From assembly GCF_030548205.1 (NCBI RefSeq), contig NZ_JAUORV010000002.1, positions 329,554 to 393,553 of the forward strand: a stretch of 64,000 nucleotides of DNA, in the 5' to 3' direction. The stretch is from Aliiglaciecola sp. 3_MG-2023 (GTDB taxonomy: Bacteria; Pseudomonadota; Gammaproteobacteria; Enterobacterales; Alteromonadaceae). Below the pieces are notes generated by a model. The model saw nothing but the letters and a program-made list of their open reading frames with translations. It had not been told where the DNA came from and ran no database searches. Below are positions 35,720-45,606 of the stretch, piece after piece. The position numbers and the translations under genes are program-made. Each line of letters begins with the position of its first letter. The stretch's first letter is position 1.

Positions 35720-36964
35720 ATGTCTGATTTTCGACAAAAAGCATTGGATTATCATTCCAAACCTATTCCGGGAAAAATTAGCGTAGAACTAACTAAACCA
35801 GCGGAAAGTGTTACAGATTTAGCATTGGCTTATAGCCCAGGTGTGGCTGAGCCGGTTAGAGAGATTGCCGCAGATCCAAGCGCAGCGTATTTATATACCG
35901 GCAAAGGTAATACTGTGGCAGTTATCACCAACGGCACTGCCATTTTAGGCTTAGGTAACTTAGGGCCGCTTGCATCCAAACCTGTAATGGAAGGCAAAGC
36001 ATTATTGTTTAAGCGCTTCGCCGGTTTAGATTCAATCGATATTGAAGTCACTCACCGTACAACCGAAGAGTTCATCAATACAGTGGCAAATATCGCAGAT
36101 ACCTTTGGTGGCATTAATTTAGAAGATATTAAAGCTCCTGAGTGTTTTGAAATTGAACAAGAATTAATAAAACGTTGCTCAGTACCCGTGTTTCATGATG
36201 ACCAACATGGTACAGCCATAGTCACGGCCGCAGGAATGCTAAATGCCTTAGAGATCCAGGGAAAAAATATCGGTGACGTCAATATTGTGTGCATGGGAGC
36301 GGGCGCTGCAGCTGTTGCCTGTATGGAATTATTGATTAAATGTGGTGCGCAACGTGAACGCATATATATGCTCGACACTAAAGGCGTTATTCATACCCGC
36401 CGTGACGACTTAACTCCCCATAAATTAATGTTCGCTAACAATACTGATAAACGTACTTTAGAAGATGTCATGGAAGGAGCAGATGTATTTGTGGGTGTAT
36501 CAGGACCTGATGTTTTGCCTGCTGAAGCCCTTAAATTAATGGCGGACAATCCGGTCATTTTTGCTTGTTCAAACCCTGATCCGGAAATAAAGCCCGAATT
36601 AGCCCACCAAACTCGTAATGATATCATTATAGCAACGGGTCGTTCTGATTATCCCAATCAGGTTAATAACGTTCTGTGTTTTCCATTTATCTTCCGTGGC
36701 GCATTAGACGTTAGAGCCTCTAGCATAAATGATGAAATGAAGATTGCTGCCGTTAATGCCATTCGCAGTATTGCCAAAGAGCCCGTTCCACAACAAGTGC
36801 TCGATGCCAGTGACATAGACAGTTTAGAGTTTGGTCGTCAATACATCATTCCTAAACCTATGGATCCTCGCCTGTGTAAACGAGTGGCAACAGCGGTTGC
36901 ACAAGCTGCAATCGATTCAGGAGTTGCAGCAATTACAGAGATTCCGGAAAACTATTTGGCTTGA
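35720..36964 (+). CDS. maeB: Malic enzyme, short form without phosphotransacetylase domain
   Basis: This 414-residue protein has the malic-enzyme start ([42 protein letters not shown]) and [22 protein letters not shown] with the metal-binding Asp pair. The nucleotide-binding segment is [21 protein letters not shown], followed by [15 protein letters not shown] and [25 protein letters not shown]. This is the MaeB catalytic half; E. coli MaeB continues into a C-terminal PTA-like domain that is absent here. It decarboxylates malate to pyruvate with NAD(P); cofactor preference cannot be fixed from sequence alone. It is monocistronic with a terminator. Confidence 0.93.
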   Translation: MSDFRQKALDYHSKPIPGKISVELTKPAESVTDLALAYSPGVAEPVREIAADPSAAYLYTGKGNTVAVITNGTAILGLGNLGPLASKPVMEGKALLFKRFAGLDSIDIEVTHRTTEEFINTVANIADTFGGINLEDIKAPECFEIEQELIKRCSVPVFHDDQHGTAIVTAAGMLNALEIQGKNIGDVNIVCMGAGAAAVACMELLIKCGAQRERIYMLDTKGVIHTRRDDLTPHKLMFANNTDKRTLEDVMEGADVFVGVSGPDVLPAEALKLMADNPVIFACSNPDPEIKPELAHQTRNDIIIATGRSDYPNQVNNVLCFPFIFRGALDVRASSINDEMKIAAVNAIRSIAKEPVPQQVLDASDIDSLEFGRQYIIPKPMDPRLCKRVATAVAQAAIDSGVAAITEIPENYLA

Positions 36965-36980
36965 TGTTAGCCACAAAGGA

Positions 36981-37004
36981 AAGGCGCAATGCGCCTTCTT
37001 TTTT
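36981..37004 (+). terminator. Rho-independent terminator of the malic enzyme gene
   Basis: The stem AAGGCGC / GCGCCTT with a two-base centre is followed by CTTTTTT. Confidence 0.85.
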
Positions 37005-37143
37005 AGCTCATATAAGTGCGATTAGTTGCTTATGCGCCAATGTGCAAAAGCAACTATTGCGAATGCTAAAACATAACACTTGAATGGGCTTAGAATATCA
37101 GTGCACCCCAAGGGAATATGAGGTGCCTGATTTTAAGGTTTAA

Positions 37144-38319
37144 TTAGTCTCTATTGCGACCAAACTTATCGTGGCTACTCACCCAATGACCGCCAATCAC
37201 TGCACAGGCAAGGGAAATATCCCCAGCTAACACTGTTGCAGCAACTATCTCAGCAAGTTTATTGGCTTTACCTGTGCCGTAACAGCCCATTAATTCCAAA
37301 CACTCTTTTTGCGTAGGCAACCCCGTACCGCCGCCGTAAGTTGCGACAATTAACGAAGGTAAAGTCACTGACAGGTAGAAGTCACCATTTTCTAGCAACT
37401 CATGAGAAAGTAAACCTGCGTGGGACTCCACCACATTAGCTTCATCTTGACCTGTAGCAATAAATAACGACGCGATCCCATTCGCTGAATGTGGACCATT
37501 ATAGGCAGCACCCGCCATCAACGCACCAGTATTAGCCAGCACAGTAGCGCGAGCCAACATTTTAGTGTCTACCTTCATGATTTTTTTGAGTACGTCTTTT
37601 TTCAACACGATCTCGGCAATAACTCGTTTACCACGAGAATGCAGCATATTCAGATGAGAGTGCTTTTTATCCGTATCCATATTGCCTGACAACAGATATT
37701 CACATTTTTCAGGATAGTTCGCGACAATCCACTCGCAGGCAGCCAGAGTGGCCTTACCCACCATATTTTGACCCGCAGCATCTCCGGTGGTGTAGTTGAA
37801 ACGTAGATAACGTGTTTTCGAAACAGACCACTGCATAATGTGTTCAAGCTTACCAATACTAGTGGTTGTTTCTGCGGCAGCTTTAATTGCTAGAAAATGT
37901 TCATCAACCCACTTGCCAAACTCTCGAGCTTCTCTGGCGTTTGCGAAGATAAACGCAGGGGCGCGTTGCATGAATTGTTCTACTACTGTGGTGTTAACCC
38001 CACCACACTCGTTAATCACCCGCATACCTCGGCTGTAACTAGCAACTAGCGTCCCTTCTGTGGTAGCTAGGGGTACATGAAATAATCCATTCGCATACTC
38101 ACCATTTACTTGAACGGGTCCGGCAATGCCTACAGGCATCTGTACTACACCGATGAAATTTTCGATATTACCTGGGAGCGCTTCAGGGTCGATAGAAAAA
38201 TGCCCTGTGTGTGGCAGTTCCGTGCCAGTTTGCTCAGTAAGGTATTCACGACGTTTTTGGGCCCACTCGAGACTATGATCATTCATTGTATTGCGCGGGA
38301 TACGTGGTGTTTTTACCAT
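37144..38319 (-). CDS. Hydroxymethylglutaryl-CoA reductase
   Basis: This 391-residue protein carries the HMG-CoA reductase landmarks. ENFIGVVQMPVGIAGPVQVNG binds substrate and PLATTEGTLVASYSRGMRVINECGG contains the catalytic Glu. The nucleotide region is FNYTTGDAAGQNMVGKATLAACEWI, IATGQDEANVVESHAG contains the catalytic Asp, YGGGTGLPTQKECLELMG follows, and a C-terminal GHWVSSHDKFGR segment contains His. The enzyme interconverts HMG-CoA and mevalonate. Most gammaproteobacteria make isoprenoids by the MEP route and lack this enzyme, and no other mevalonate-pathway gene is visible here. It is a single gene between a terminator and metJ. Confidence 0.93.
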   Translation of the reverse strand: MVKTPRIPRNTMNDHSLEWAQKRREYLTEQTGTELPHTGHFSIDPEALPGNIENFIGVVQMPVGIAGPVQVNGEYANGLFHVPLATTEGTLVASYSRGMRVINECGGVNTTVVEQFMQRAPAFIFANAREAREFGKWVDEHFLAIKAAAETTTSIGKLEHIMQWSVSKTRYLRFNYTTGDAAGQNMVGKATLAACEWIVANYPEKCEYLLSGNMDTDKKHSHLNMLHSRGKRVIAEIVLKKDVLKKIMKVDTKMLARATVLANTGALMAGAAYNGPHSANGIASLFIATGQDEANVVESHAGLLSHELLENGDFYLSVTLPSLIVATYGGGTGLPTQKECLELMGCYGTGKANKLAEIVAATVLAGDISLACAVIGGHWVSSHDKFGRNRD

Positions 38320-38573
38320 GTTGGCTTGTCCTCAATTGGCGATATTTATATGACTATCTATTCATTTCGTTGATTTATAACTAAAACAACTCATGTCCTG
38401 TATCTAAATGCCTTGATGCAATCTACTTGCCAAGGCAAGATTAATACACAAAGATGAATAAATCATGAAATTCACTCGAATCTTGACTATTTTTGCACCA
38501 ATATTGGGATTTTACAATTGAGTATTGACGCAAATAAAACATAGTTTACTAACTGAACCAATTATTCCTTGCT

Positions 38574-38891
38574 TTAGTCATCCACTTCTTTGACTTCTAA
38601 CCCCATGGCTTCCATTAACTCTCTGGCTTCTTTTGGAATACGATTAGGGTTATCTTTGCGCAAATCGTCGTCATCTGGAAGCGGTTGCCCTGTAAAAGCG
38701 TGCAAAAACGCCTCACACAACAATTCCGAATTGGTTGCGTGTCTTAAGTTATTAACCTGTCGACGTGTTCGCTCATCCGTAAGGACTTTTAATACCTTCA
38801 ACGGAATTGACACTGTCACTTTTTTTACGAGTTCACTTTTTTTACCGTGTTCAGCGTAGGGATGTATGTATTTTCCGTTCCATTTTGCCAT
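38574..38891 (-). CDS. metJ: Methionine repressor MetJ
   Basis: This 105-residue ribbon-helix-helix repressor aligns with E. coli MetJ along its length: [71 protein letters not shown]. With S-adenosylmethionine as corepressor it binds arrays of 8-bp met boxes. Two such arrays lie immediately upstream, between metJ and the divergent metF, so it probably represses both genes. Confidence 0.99.
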   Translation of the reverse strand: MAKWNGKYIHPYAEHGKKSELVKKVTVSIPLKVLKVLTDERTRRQVNNLRHATNSELLCEAFLHAFTGQPLPDDDDLRKDNPNRIPKEARELMEAMGLEVKEVDD

Positions 38892-38944
38892 ACTGTTGCT
38901 CTTTTATCTTTCTTATAAGAGGAAAGTCTAACCTCAAGTCTATT

Positions 38945-38968
38945 AGATGTCTAAACATCTTGACGGCT
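38945..38968. promoter_or_regulatory. Met boxes, metJ-proximal array
   Basis: There are three adjacent 8-bp units, AGATGTCT, AAACATCT and TGACGGCT, against the consensus AGACGTCT. They lie 54 bases upstream of the metJ start. Confidence 0.85.
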
Positions 38969-38980
38969 TATCATTCTCAG

Positions 38981-39004
38981 TTTAGTTTAGACGTCTAAAC
39001 GGCT
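38981..39004. promoter_or_regulatory. Met boxes, metF-proximal array
   Basis: A perfect AGACGTCT (38989-38996) is flanked in 8-bp register by AAACGGCT and a weak TTTAGTTT. It lies about 74 bases upstream of the metF ATG. Confidence 0.87.
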
Positions 39005-39032
39005 AATATTAGTTTTCACTGAAAAGTACTGA

Positions 39033-39968
<936 letters not shown>

Positions 39969-40002
39969 ACTAGTGCGGTGATAAGTTAACGACGAGAGTG
40001 GC

Positions 40003-40899
40003 ATGACGGAGCAAAAGGGGTTTGCACAATTAAAAGCATTCTTAGGGCACGTTTACATAATAGTGCGCAATGTGCTCTACCACTGCCAAAAAGACAATAT
40101 CGGTGTATCCGCAGGCCACCTGGCTTATGTGTCTTTACTTTCGTTGGTGCCCTTTATTGTCGTATTTTTTAGTATTCTATCTGCTTTTCCTGCATTTTCA
40201 GAAGTGCGAGCTCACTTAGAAGAGTTTGTTTTTAATAACTTCATTCCTACATCAGGTGACGTTTTACAGAAACATATGACGGAGTTCGTCGATAACGCCT
40301 CTAAAATGGGGGCGTTGAGCATCGCGTTTCTGGTGGTGGTAGCGTTAACCCTCATTTCTAATGTCGATAAAACCCTCAATAGAATTTGGCAAGCTAAAAG
40401 TGAGCGCCCAGCCATTTACACCTTTGCTATATACTGGATGGTACTGACTTTGGCTCCTTTGTTAATAGGTGTCAGTGTTCTGGTCAGTTCGTATTTGGTT
40501 GGTTTGGCAAATTACGCCGATGAATATACCCCTGGTTTTAGTACGCTGTTGTTAAAAGTCGTTCCTTTTATCACCTCGGTAGTGGCCTTTTTTATCCTGT
40601 ATATGGTGGTGCCCAACAAACAAATCAGTTACAAACATGCGTTGTCCGGAGCAGTATTGGCCGCCGGCTTGTTTGAGTTATCTAAAAAAATGTTTTCCAT
40701 GTACGTCGAAAACTTTCCTTCATACCAAGTGATCTATGGTGCGATTGCAGTTATTCCCATACTCTTCGTTTGGGTATATTTAAGTTGGATATTGGTGTTA
40801 GTGGGCGCTGAATTCACCCGCGCACTTGAGCGAGTGATGCCAGAAGAAGATACAGGCGAAGAACGTAATTTAATGCCGACTGACGAAAATTCTGAATAG
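40003..40899 (+). CDS. yihY: YihY/BrkB family inner-membrane protein
   Basis: This 298-residue protein has about six hydrophobic segments and the family pattern CQKDNIGVSAGHLAYVSLLSLVPFIVVFFSILSAFPAF at the N-terminus. VDKTLNRIWQAKSERPAIYTFAIYWMVLTLAPLL is in the middle and VIYGAIAVIPILFVWVYLSWILVLVGAEFTRAL at the end. The family was once called ribonuclease BN, but that activity belongs to another protein; the true role is unknown. It lies 34 bases after metF and could be cotranscribed. Confidence 0.93.
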   Translation: MTEQKGFAQLKAFLGHVYIIVRNVLYHCQKDNIGVSAGHLAYVSLLSLVPFIVVFFSILSAFPAFSEVRAHLEEFVFNNFIPTSGDVLQKHMTEFVDNASKMGALSIAFLVVVALTLISNVDKTLNRIWQAKSERPAIYTFAIYWMVLTLAPLLIGVSVLVSSYLVGLANYADEYTPGFSTLLLKVVPFITSVVAFFILYMVVPNKQISYKHALSGAVLAAGLFELSKKMFSMYVENFPSYQVIYGAIAVIPILFVWVYLSWILVLVGAEFTRALERVMPEEDTGEERNLMPTDENSE

Positions 40900-40960
40900 A
40901 CTATCTAAGTGAGAAAGTAAAATTCAGGGATAAACAACAGTGTTTAGTCAGCATAATTAA

Positions 40961-40984
40961 AAAGGGGCAACAGCCCCTTCTATT
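40961..40984 (-). terminator. Terminator between yihY and the convergent lipoprotein gene
   Basis: The GGGGC-AACA-GCCCC hairpin has a T run only on the minus strand, so it mainly ends the minus-strand pair at 40983-41841. Confidence 0.8.
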
Positions 40985-41618
40985 ATGATTGAATGCTGCT
41001 GATAAAGGTATTGCTTTGGGAAATAGCGGAATTCATTTCTTGAATCAATACATCAATATCTTTTTTGATAAGATTAAACTCACCTTGTAAAGCCCCAACA
41101 GCGTTGGCATTAAGGTTATGTTTCAAGTAAAGAACGTTATCTTGCAACGCTGAAAGCACAGGTGGCATTTTTGATTCAGCTTTGCGCATCGCAGTAATCA
41201 AGGTTTTATAACGTCGCTGTGTTTCTCTTAATTGTCTTTCACTGTCACGTTTTAACTTAGCATTGGAATACTTTTCAAGTTCTTCAGCCCACTCGTCAAA
41301 TAACGCTTCAGCAACGCTCTCAACCTTGTCAATACGGTTGGTCACGTTATCCGCAGCATCTTTGCTTGCTTCATATTGACTGCTGAGGTCTTCATAAACG
41401 TCTTGTAATTCACCACCGTCATAATTAATTAATTGACTGAATTCATCCAAGGCGGATGCAAATTGCTCTTGTGCATCTTCTTGAGAATCTTTTGCGTCTT
41501 CGACACGATCAACTAAGATATCGCGTTTCTCAACACCAAGTTTTTCCCAAGCTGCATAATATGCACTTTGGCAACCAAAGAGCACTAGACTAAAAAATAT
41601 GATGATTAGTTTGTTCAT
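40983..41618 (-). CDS. DUF2959 family lipoprotein
   Basis: This protein of about 211 residues starts MNKLIIIFFSLVLFGCQSAYYAAWEKLGVEKRDILVDRVEDAKDSQEDAQEQF. It has a lipoprotein signal with lipobox LFGC (lipidated Cys about 16) and then a long helical, coiled-coil-rich body (VESVAEALFDEWAEELEKYSNAKLKRDSERQLRETQRRYKTLITAMRKAE), matching DUF2959. I chose the ATG at 41618 because it gives the signal peptide directly. The function is unknown. It begins 1 base past the small membrane protein gene upstream, so the two form an operon. Confidence 0.9.
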   Translation of the reverse strand: MNKLIIIFFSLVLFGCQSAYYAAWEKLGVEKRDILVDRVEDAKDSQEDAQEQFASALDEFSQLINYDGGELQDVYEDLSSQYEASKDAADNVTNRIDKVESVAEALFDEWAEELEKYSNAKLKRDSERQLRETQRRYKTLITAMRKAESKMPPVLSALQDNVLYLKHNLNANAVGALQGEFNLIKKDIDVLIQEMNSAISQSNTFISSIQS

Positions 41619-41619
41619 C

Positions 41620-41841
41620 TTATGGGCCTTTGTATTTAGCAGCATCAATGATAGCCCAAATATAAGCTATCCCCGCTATGACTCCTGGAACGACTAAGAA
41701 CCACAAGGCCGCGCCACCAAAAAATACTATGGCGAAAATAAGCGCCGCCAAAATTCTGCCCTGCACCAGTTGTCCTAATCCAGGAAAAAAGATATTACAA
41801 ATTGCAGCAATCACATTACCGCCAGATCCTTGTCCCGCCAT
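41620..41841 (-). CDS. Small TM2-like membrane protein
   Basis: This protein of about 73 residues, starting MAGQGSGGNVIAAICNIFFPGLGQLVQGRILAALIFAIVFFGGAALWFLVVPGVIAG, has two or three hydrophobic segments. The FFPGLGQLVQGR turn is typical of TM2/DUF5683-like small membrane proteins, and the end is IWAIIDAAKYKGP. Its function is unknown. It is the first gene of a two-gene operon with the DUF2959 lipoprotein. Confidence 0.85.
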   Translation of the reverse strand: MAGQGSGGNVIAAICNIFFPGLGQLVQGRILAALIFAIVFFGGAALWFLVVPGVIAGIAYIWAIIDAAKYKGP

Positions 41842-41946
41842 TTTTGCCTCCAAAATCGCGTTATTGTTAAATAGAAAACTTATATTTTATCAATTAAGTG
41901 CTAAATTAAAGCAAATGGATTCAATAAACAAACAAAAGCGGAATTT

Positions 41947-42918
41947 ATGAGCCATATATATCCACCTATAAAAACCTATCATAGCGAAATGTTAGACGTA
42001 GGAGATGGGCATCAAATTTACCTTGAACAATCTGGTAACCCTGAGGGCTTGCCGGTTTTGTACCTTCATGGTGGACCAGGTGCAGGTCTATCAGCAATGT
42101 ATCGAAGTTTTTTTAATCCCGAAATTTACCGAATCATTGGCTTTGACCAGCGAGGTTGTGGTCAGTCATTGCCCTTTGCAAAACTCGAAAACAATACCAC
42201 AAAGCACCTGCTCGAAGACATTGAACTTATTCGTCAACATTTAGCTATCAAAAAGTGGATGCTTTGCGGTGGCTCTTGGGGCACTACTTTAGCTTTACTT
42301 AGTGCCATCGCTAAACCAGAGACAGTGACTGCAATTATTTTACGAGGCGTTTTTTTAGGGCGAAAGCAAGATTTCGAATGGTTCATTGAAGCAAATGGCG
42401 GTGCCGCCCAACTCTTCCCCGATTATTACACCGAATTCCTAGAGTTGGTGAAGAACGGCCCCAAAAACATGTCGATAACCGACCGCTTCTACCAGATTTT
42501 CTTGCATGGAGATGAACTCAGCCGCGTGCATGCTGCAAAATCTTGGTGTATGTGGGAAGAACGTATATCAGTGTTAAATAGCTCCATAAAGGAACACGAT
42601 TTTCATCAAAACTTGAGTCGCGCTGCCAGTTTAGCGCTGCTGGAATGTCATTATATTAAAAATAACTGCTTCATATCGGAAAACCAAATTTTACAGAATA
42701 TTCATAAAATCGATGCCATTCCAGGTACCATAATCCATGGGCGTTTTGATATCGTATGTAAGATGGAGAACGCATATACTTTGAGTAAAACTTGGCGTGA
42801 AGGCCAGTTGCTAGTTGTACCTGAAGCCGGACACAGTGCATCTGACCCAAGAATAAGCGATGCAATTTGTCACGCAACCGATAGAATGGCTAAATTTTTG
42901 AAAGAGAAACAATCTTGA
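41947..42918 (+). CDS. pip: Proline iminopeptidase (alpha/beta hydrolase, S33)
   Basis: This 323-residue protein has the oxyanion motif YLHGGPGAGLSAMYRSFFNPEIYRIIGFDQRGCGQS and the nucleophile elbow CGGSWGTTLALL. WCMWEERISVLNSS is the Pip-specific cap, and HGRFDIVCKMENAYTL (acid) and PEAGHSASDP (base) complete the triad. It releases N-terminal proline from peptides in the cytosol. Its end overlaps the dtd start by 4 bases (TTGA arrangement), so the two are translationally coupled. Confidence 0.96.
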   Translation: MSHIYPPIKTYHSEMLDVGDGHQIYLEQSGNPEGLPVLYLHGGPGAGLSAMYRSFFNPEIYRIIGFDQRGCGQSLPFAKLENNTTKHLLEDIELIRQHLAIKKWMLCGGSWGTTLALLSAIAKPETVTAIILRGVFLGRKQDFEWFIEANGGAAQLFPDYYTEFLELVKNGPKNMSITDRFYQIFLHGDELSRVHAAKSWCMWEERISVLNSSIKEHDFHQNLSRAASLALLECHYIKNNCFISENQILQNIHKIDAIPGTIIHGRFDIVCKMENAYTLSKTWREGQLLVVPEAGHSASDPRISDAICHATDRMAKFLKEKQS

Positions 42919-43355
42919 TAGCACTAATTCAACGGGTAACCCAAGCCCATGTAGAAATTGACAATAATATTGTTGGCCAAATAGACAAGGGCATGATGTT
43001 GTTGTTAGGAGTCGAAAAGTCAGACAGCGAAGAAACAGTTAAAAAGCTTGCCAATAAGCTGATGAAATTAAGAATATTTAGTGATGCTGAGGGTAAAATG
43101 AACCTTAATATTCAGCAATTTGGCGGAGCCATGCTAATCGTTTCACAATTTACCTTAGTGGCTGATACTAGCAAAGGCAATAGGCCTGGTTTTTCCGATG
43201 CGGCTCCTCCAGAACAGGGGAAACATTTGTATCAACAATTTGTTGAATATTGCCAACAACAAGGTGTTGAATGCCAGACAGGCCAGTTCGGTGCCGACAT
43301 GAAAGTATCGCTTACAAACGATGGCCCCGTTACATTTCATCTTCAAATAAATTAA
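42915..43355 (+). CDS. dtd: D-aminoacyl-tRNA deacylase
   Basis: This 146-residue protein has the DTD motifs VSQFTLVAD and NDGPVTF (the Gly-cisPro motif that screens chirality) and the start MIALIQRVTQAHVEIDNNIVGQIDKGMMLLLGVEKSD. It removes D-amino acids and glycine mischarged onto tRNAs. The start is a TTG overlapping the pip stop. There are 146 bases before the next gene. Confidence 0.97.
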   Translation: MIALIQRVTQAHVEIDNNIVGQIDKGMMLLLGVEKSDSEETVKKLANKLMKLRIFSDAEGKMNLNIQQFGGAMLIVSQFTLVADTSKGNRPGFSDAAPPEQGKHLYQQFVEYCQQQGVECQTGQFGADMKVSLTNDGPVTFHLQIN

Positions 43356-43501
43356 CCTATCTATTGTGCGTCGTCTGCGATTGCGTTTTAATGATGAACA
43401 TTTTTCGCGGGCTAATATCTGTATCAAGTGAAGAGTTGACTGCGTCATTGGTTAAAATATCTGGCTTGAACTGACCTGTAATAAAAGAGACGACTTATTG
43501 T

Positions 43502-44425
43502 ATGTATAGAATAGAAACACCTAAAACGGAGCAACAACTTGAAGAGTATTTCCATTTCCGCTGGGAAATGTTGAGAGAGCCGTGGAATCATCCATTAGGT
43601 TCGGAGAAAGATGAATACGAACAAGTAGGTGAGCATCGAATGGTGGTTGATGGAAACGGTAAAGTCGTTGCCGTAGGCCGAGTTCATTTGAACATGTCTG
43701 AAGAGGCCCAAATCAGACACATTGCCGTTGCAAAAGAATGCCAAGGCAAAGGATTAGGCAAGTTGATCTATTCTGCTTTAGAGGAAGTGGCGCGTCAGCA
43801 AGGTGCAAAGCGCTTAGTAACCAACAGCCGTCGTATTTCCATTGAGTTCTTCGAAGCGTGTGGATTTGTGGTTGAAAAAGAAGCGCCAACTGAAATGGGA
43901 AAACTAAAACGTTCTCAAATGATCAAAAAGCTGTCCGATGTAAACCAGGTCATGTTGCACCCCAAGTGGTGCCAAGAGCTTCAGAACACCTGGCATGAAA
44001 CTATTCCAATTAGTGAGCAAATGGGAATACAGCTTTATCAATATAGCGGCAAAACCCTAGAGGTTCGTGCTTCGTTAAATAAAAACATTAATTTGCATGG
44101 CACTATGTTCGCCGGCAGTATTTTCTCGTTAGCCACATTAACGGGCTGGGGCATGATCCACTTAAAACTCAAAGAAAAAGCACTAGATGGAGAAATAGTG
44201 TTGGGAGACGGCGATATTCATTACCACAAACCCATTACCATGCAACCTAGAGCTTTATGCAATATTGAGTCCCTAGAAGGTAAACTCGATTTGCTAGAAA
44301 GAAAGAAAAAAGCCGCCGTGAAACTACAGGTAGATATATTAGATGGTGAATCACCGGTAGCTGAATTTAAAGGGGTCTTCTGGATATTGCCGAGTAAAAA
44401 CACTGAATTAGAACAAAAAGACTGA
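43502..44425 (+). CDS. yiiD: GNAT acetyltransferase fused to a thioesterase-like domain (YiiD family)
   Basis: This 307-residue two-domain protein has an N-terminal GNAT domain (about 1-145) with the acetyl-CoA loop IRHIAVAKECQGKGLGKLIYSALEEVA and the end FFEACGFVVEKEAPTE. The C-terminal domain (about 155-300) resembles the hot-dog YiiD_C thioesterase domain (NKNINLHGTMFAGSIFSLATLTGWGMIHLKL ... GDGDIHYHKPI). E. coli YiiD (also called FabY) has the same architecture and is linked to initiation of fatty-acid synthesis. It stands alone, with a shared terminator at its 3' end. Confidence 0.9.
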   Translation: MYRIETPKTEQQLEEYFHFRWEMLREPWNHPLGSEKDEYEQVGEHRMVVDGNGKVVAVGRVHLNMSEEAQIRHIAVAKECQGKGLGKLIYSALEEVARQQGAKRLVTNSRRISIEFFEACGFVVEKEAPTEMGKLKRSQMIKKLSDVNQVMLHPKWCQELQNTWHETIPISEQMGIQLYQYSGKTLEVRASLNKNINLHGTMFAGSIFSLATLTGWGMIHLKLKEKALDGEIVLGDGDIHYHKPITMQPRALCNIESLEGKLDLLERKKKAAVKLQVDILDGESPVAEFKGVFWILPSKNTELEQKD

Positions 44426-44441
44426 GGAAATAAGCAGACAC

Positions 44442-44470
44442 AAAAAAGCGCGAATAATTCGCGCTTTTAA
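44442..44470. terminator. Bidirectional terminator between yiiD and rpoH
   Basis: The stem AAAAGCGCGAA / TTCGCGCTTTT has A and T flanks on both sides, in the gap between convergent genes. Confidence 0.88.
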
Positions 44471-44502
44471 AAACGGCATTCAACCAAAATTGAACTCGTT
44501 AA

Positions 44503-45357
44503 TTATGCTGCCATTGCAGACTGCAACTTTTTCATTGCATTCTTTTCAATCTGACGCACACGTTCCGCAGAGACTTCGTATTTATCAGCCAAATCTTGAA
44601 GTGTTAGTTTGTCATCTGACAACCAACGAGTTTGAATGATATGTTGACTACGTTCGTCTAAGGTTTTAATTGCCGAATGCAGACGTTTAGAAGCATTAGT
44701 ATCCCAATCGGAGTTAATCACTTCATTTTCTACGTCAGTGGTTTTGTCTTCTAAAAATTGAACAGGAGCAAAACTGCCACTTTCATCATCATCAGCAGAC
44801 AAATCGAAGGCTTGGTCTTGGCTACTCATGCGAGCTTCCATTTGCAGTACTTCTTTGGTACTTACACCTAGCTCTTCAGCTACTTTCTGCACTTCAGCAT
44901 GGGTAAACCAACCCAAACGTTTTTTGTTTTTACGCAGGTTAAAAAACAATTTACGCTGTGCTTTAGTCGTTGCAACTTTAACAATACGCCAATTTTTCAG
45001 TACGAATTCGTGAATTTCTGCTTTTATCCAATGTACAGCAAAAGAAACTAATCTCACACCCACAGTTGGGTCGAAACGTTTTACTGCCTTCATCAGACCA
45101 ATGTTACCTTCTTGAATAAGGTCAGCTTGGGGTAATCCATAGCCAGAGTAAGATTTAGCAATGTGTACAACAAAACGTAAATGAGACATCACCAGCTTAC
45201 GCGCCGCTTCAATGTCTTCATCTCGTTGCAACCGTTCTGCTAGCTGTCGCTCTTCTTCCACAGTGAGCATCTCAATGCTGCTAACAGCTTGAATATAAGA
45301 TTCAATGCTACCACTGTGAGGAACGCTTAATGCCATAGCTTGCATATTTGTGCTCAT
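44503..45357 (-). CDS. rpoH: RNA polymerase heat-shock sigma factor RpoH (sigma-32)
   Basis: This protein of about 284 residues has the RpoH-specific region 2 ([84 protein letters not shown]). The RpoH box and region 4 ([47 protein letters not shown]) are present. I chose the ATG at 45357 with GAGGTGAAC directly upstream; this start matches the E. coli start in alignment. The hslVU promoter in this window is a predicted target. It is separated from ftsX by two opposite-strand genes. Confidence 0.99.
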   Translation of the reverse strand: MSTNMQAMALSVPHSGSIESYIQAVSSIEMLTVEEERQLAERLQRDEDIEAARKLVMSHLRFVVHIAKSYSGYGLPQADLIQEGNIGLMKAVKRFDPTVGVRLVSFAVHWIKAEIHEFVLKNWRIVKVATTKAQRKLFFNLRKNKKRLGWFTHAEVQKVAEELGVSTKEVLQMEARMSSQDQAFDLSADDDESGSFAPVQFLEDKTTDVENEVINSDWDTNASKRLHSAIKTLDERSQHIIQTRWLSDDKLTLQDLADKYEVSAERVRQIEKNAMKKLQSAMAA

Positions 45358-45606
45358 GTTCACCTCGTTATTCGTTACAGCCCAGTATTCTATCAACACA
45401 TACGGGCAAAGCCAATTATCTATTACGTATATAGACCGTAAAAGGTCAAAAATAATTCACTTAAACTGAAAAAATTTGTCTATATCACAGACATCCAAGT
45501 TATATGGGGACGAAGAATCATATTTAAAGGTTTAATTTTAAATTAAAATAGATCAATATACTCGTCTAAAATTCGATCAAGATGAACAAGTATTAGGCAA
45601 GGATAA

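Noticed and set aside
35720..36964. Malic enzyme truncated by mutation because it lacks the PTA domain
   Set aside because: The stop is followed directly by a good terminator and no PTA-like sequence is found downstream; short forms are a normal class.
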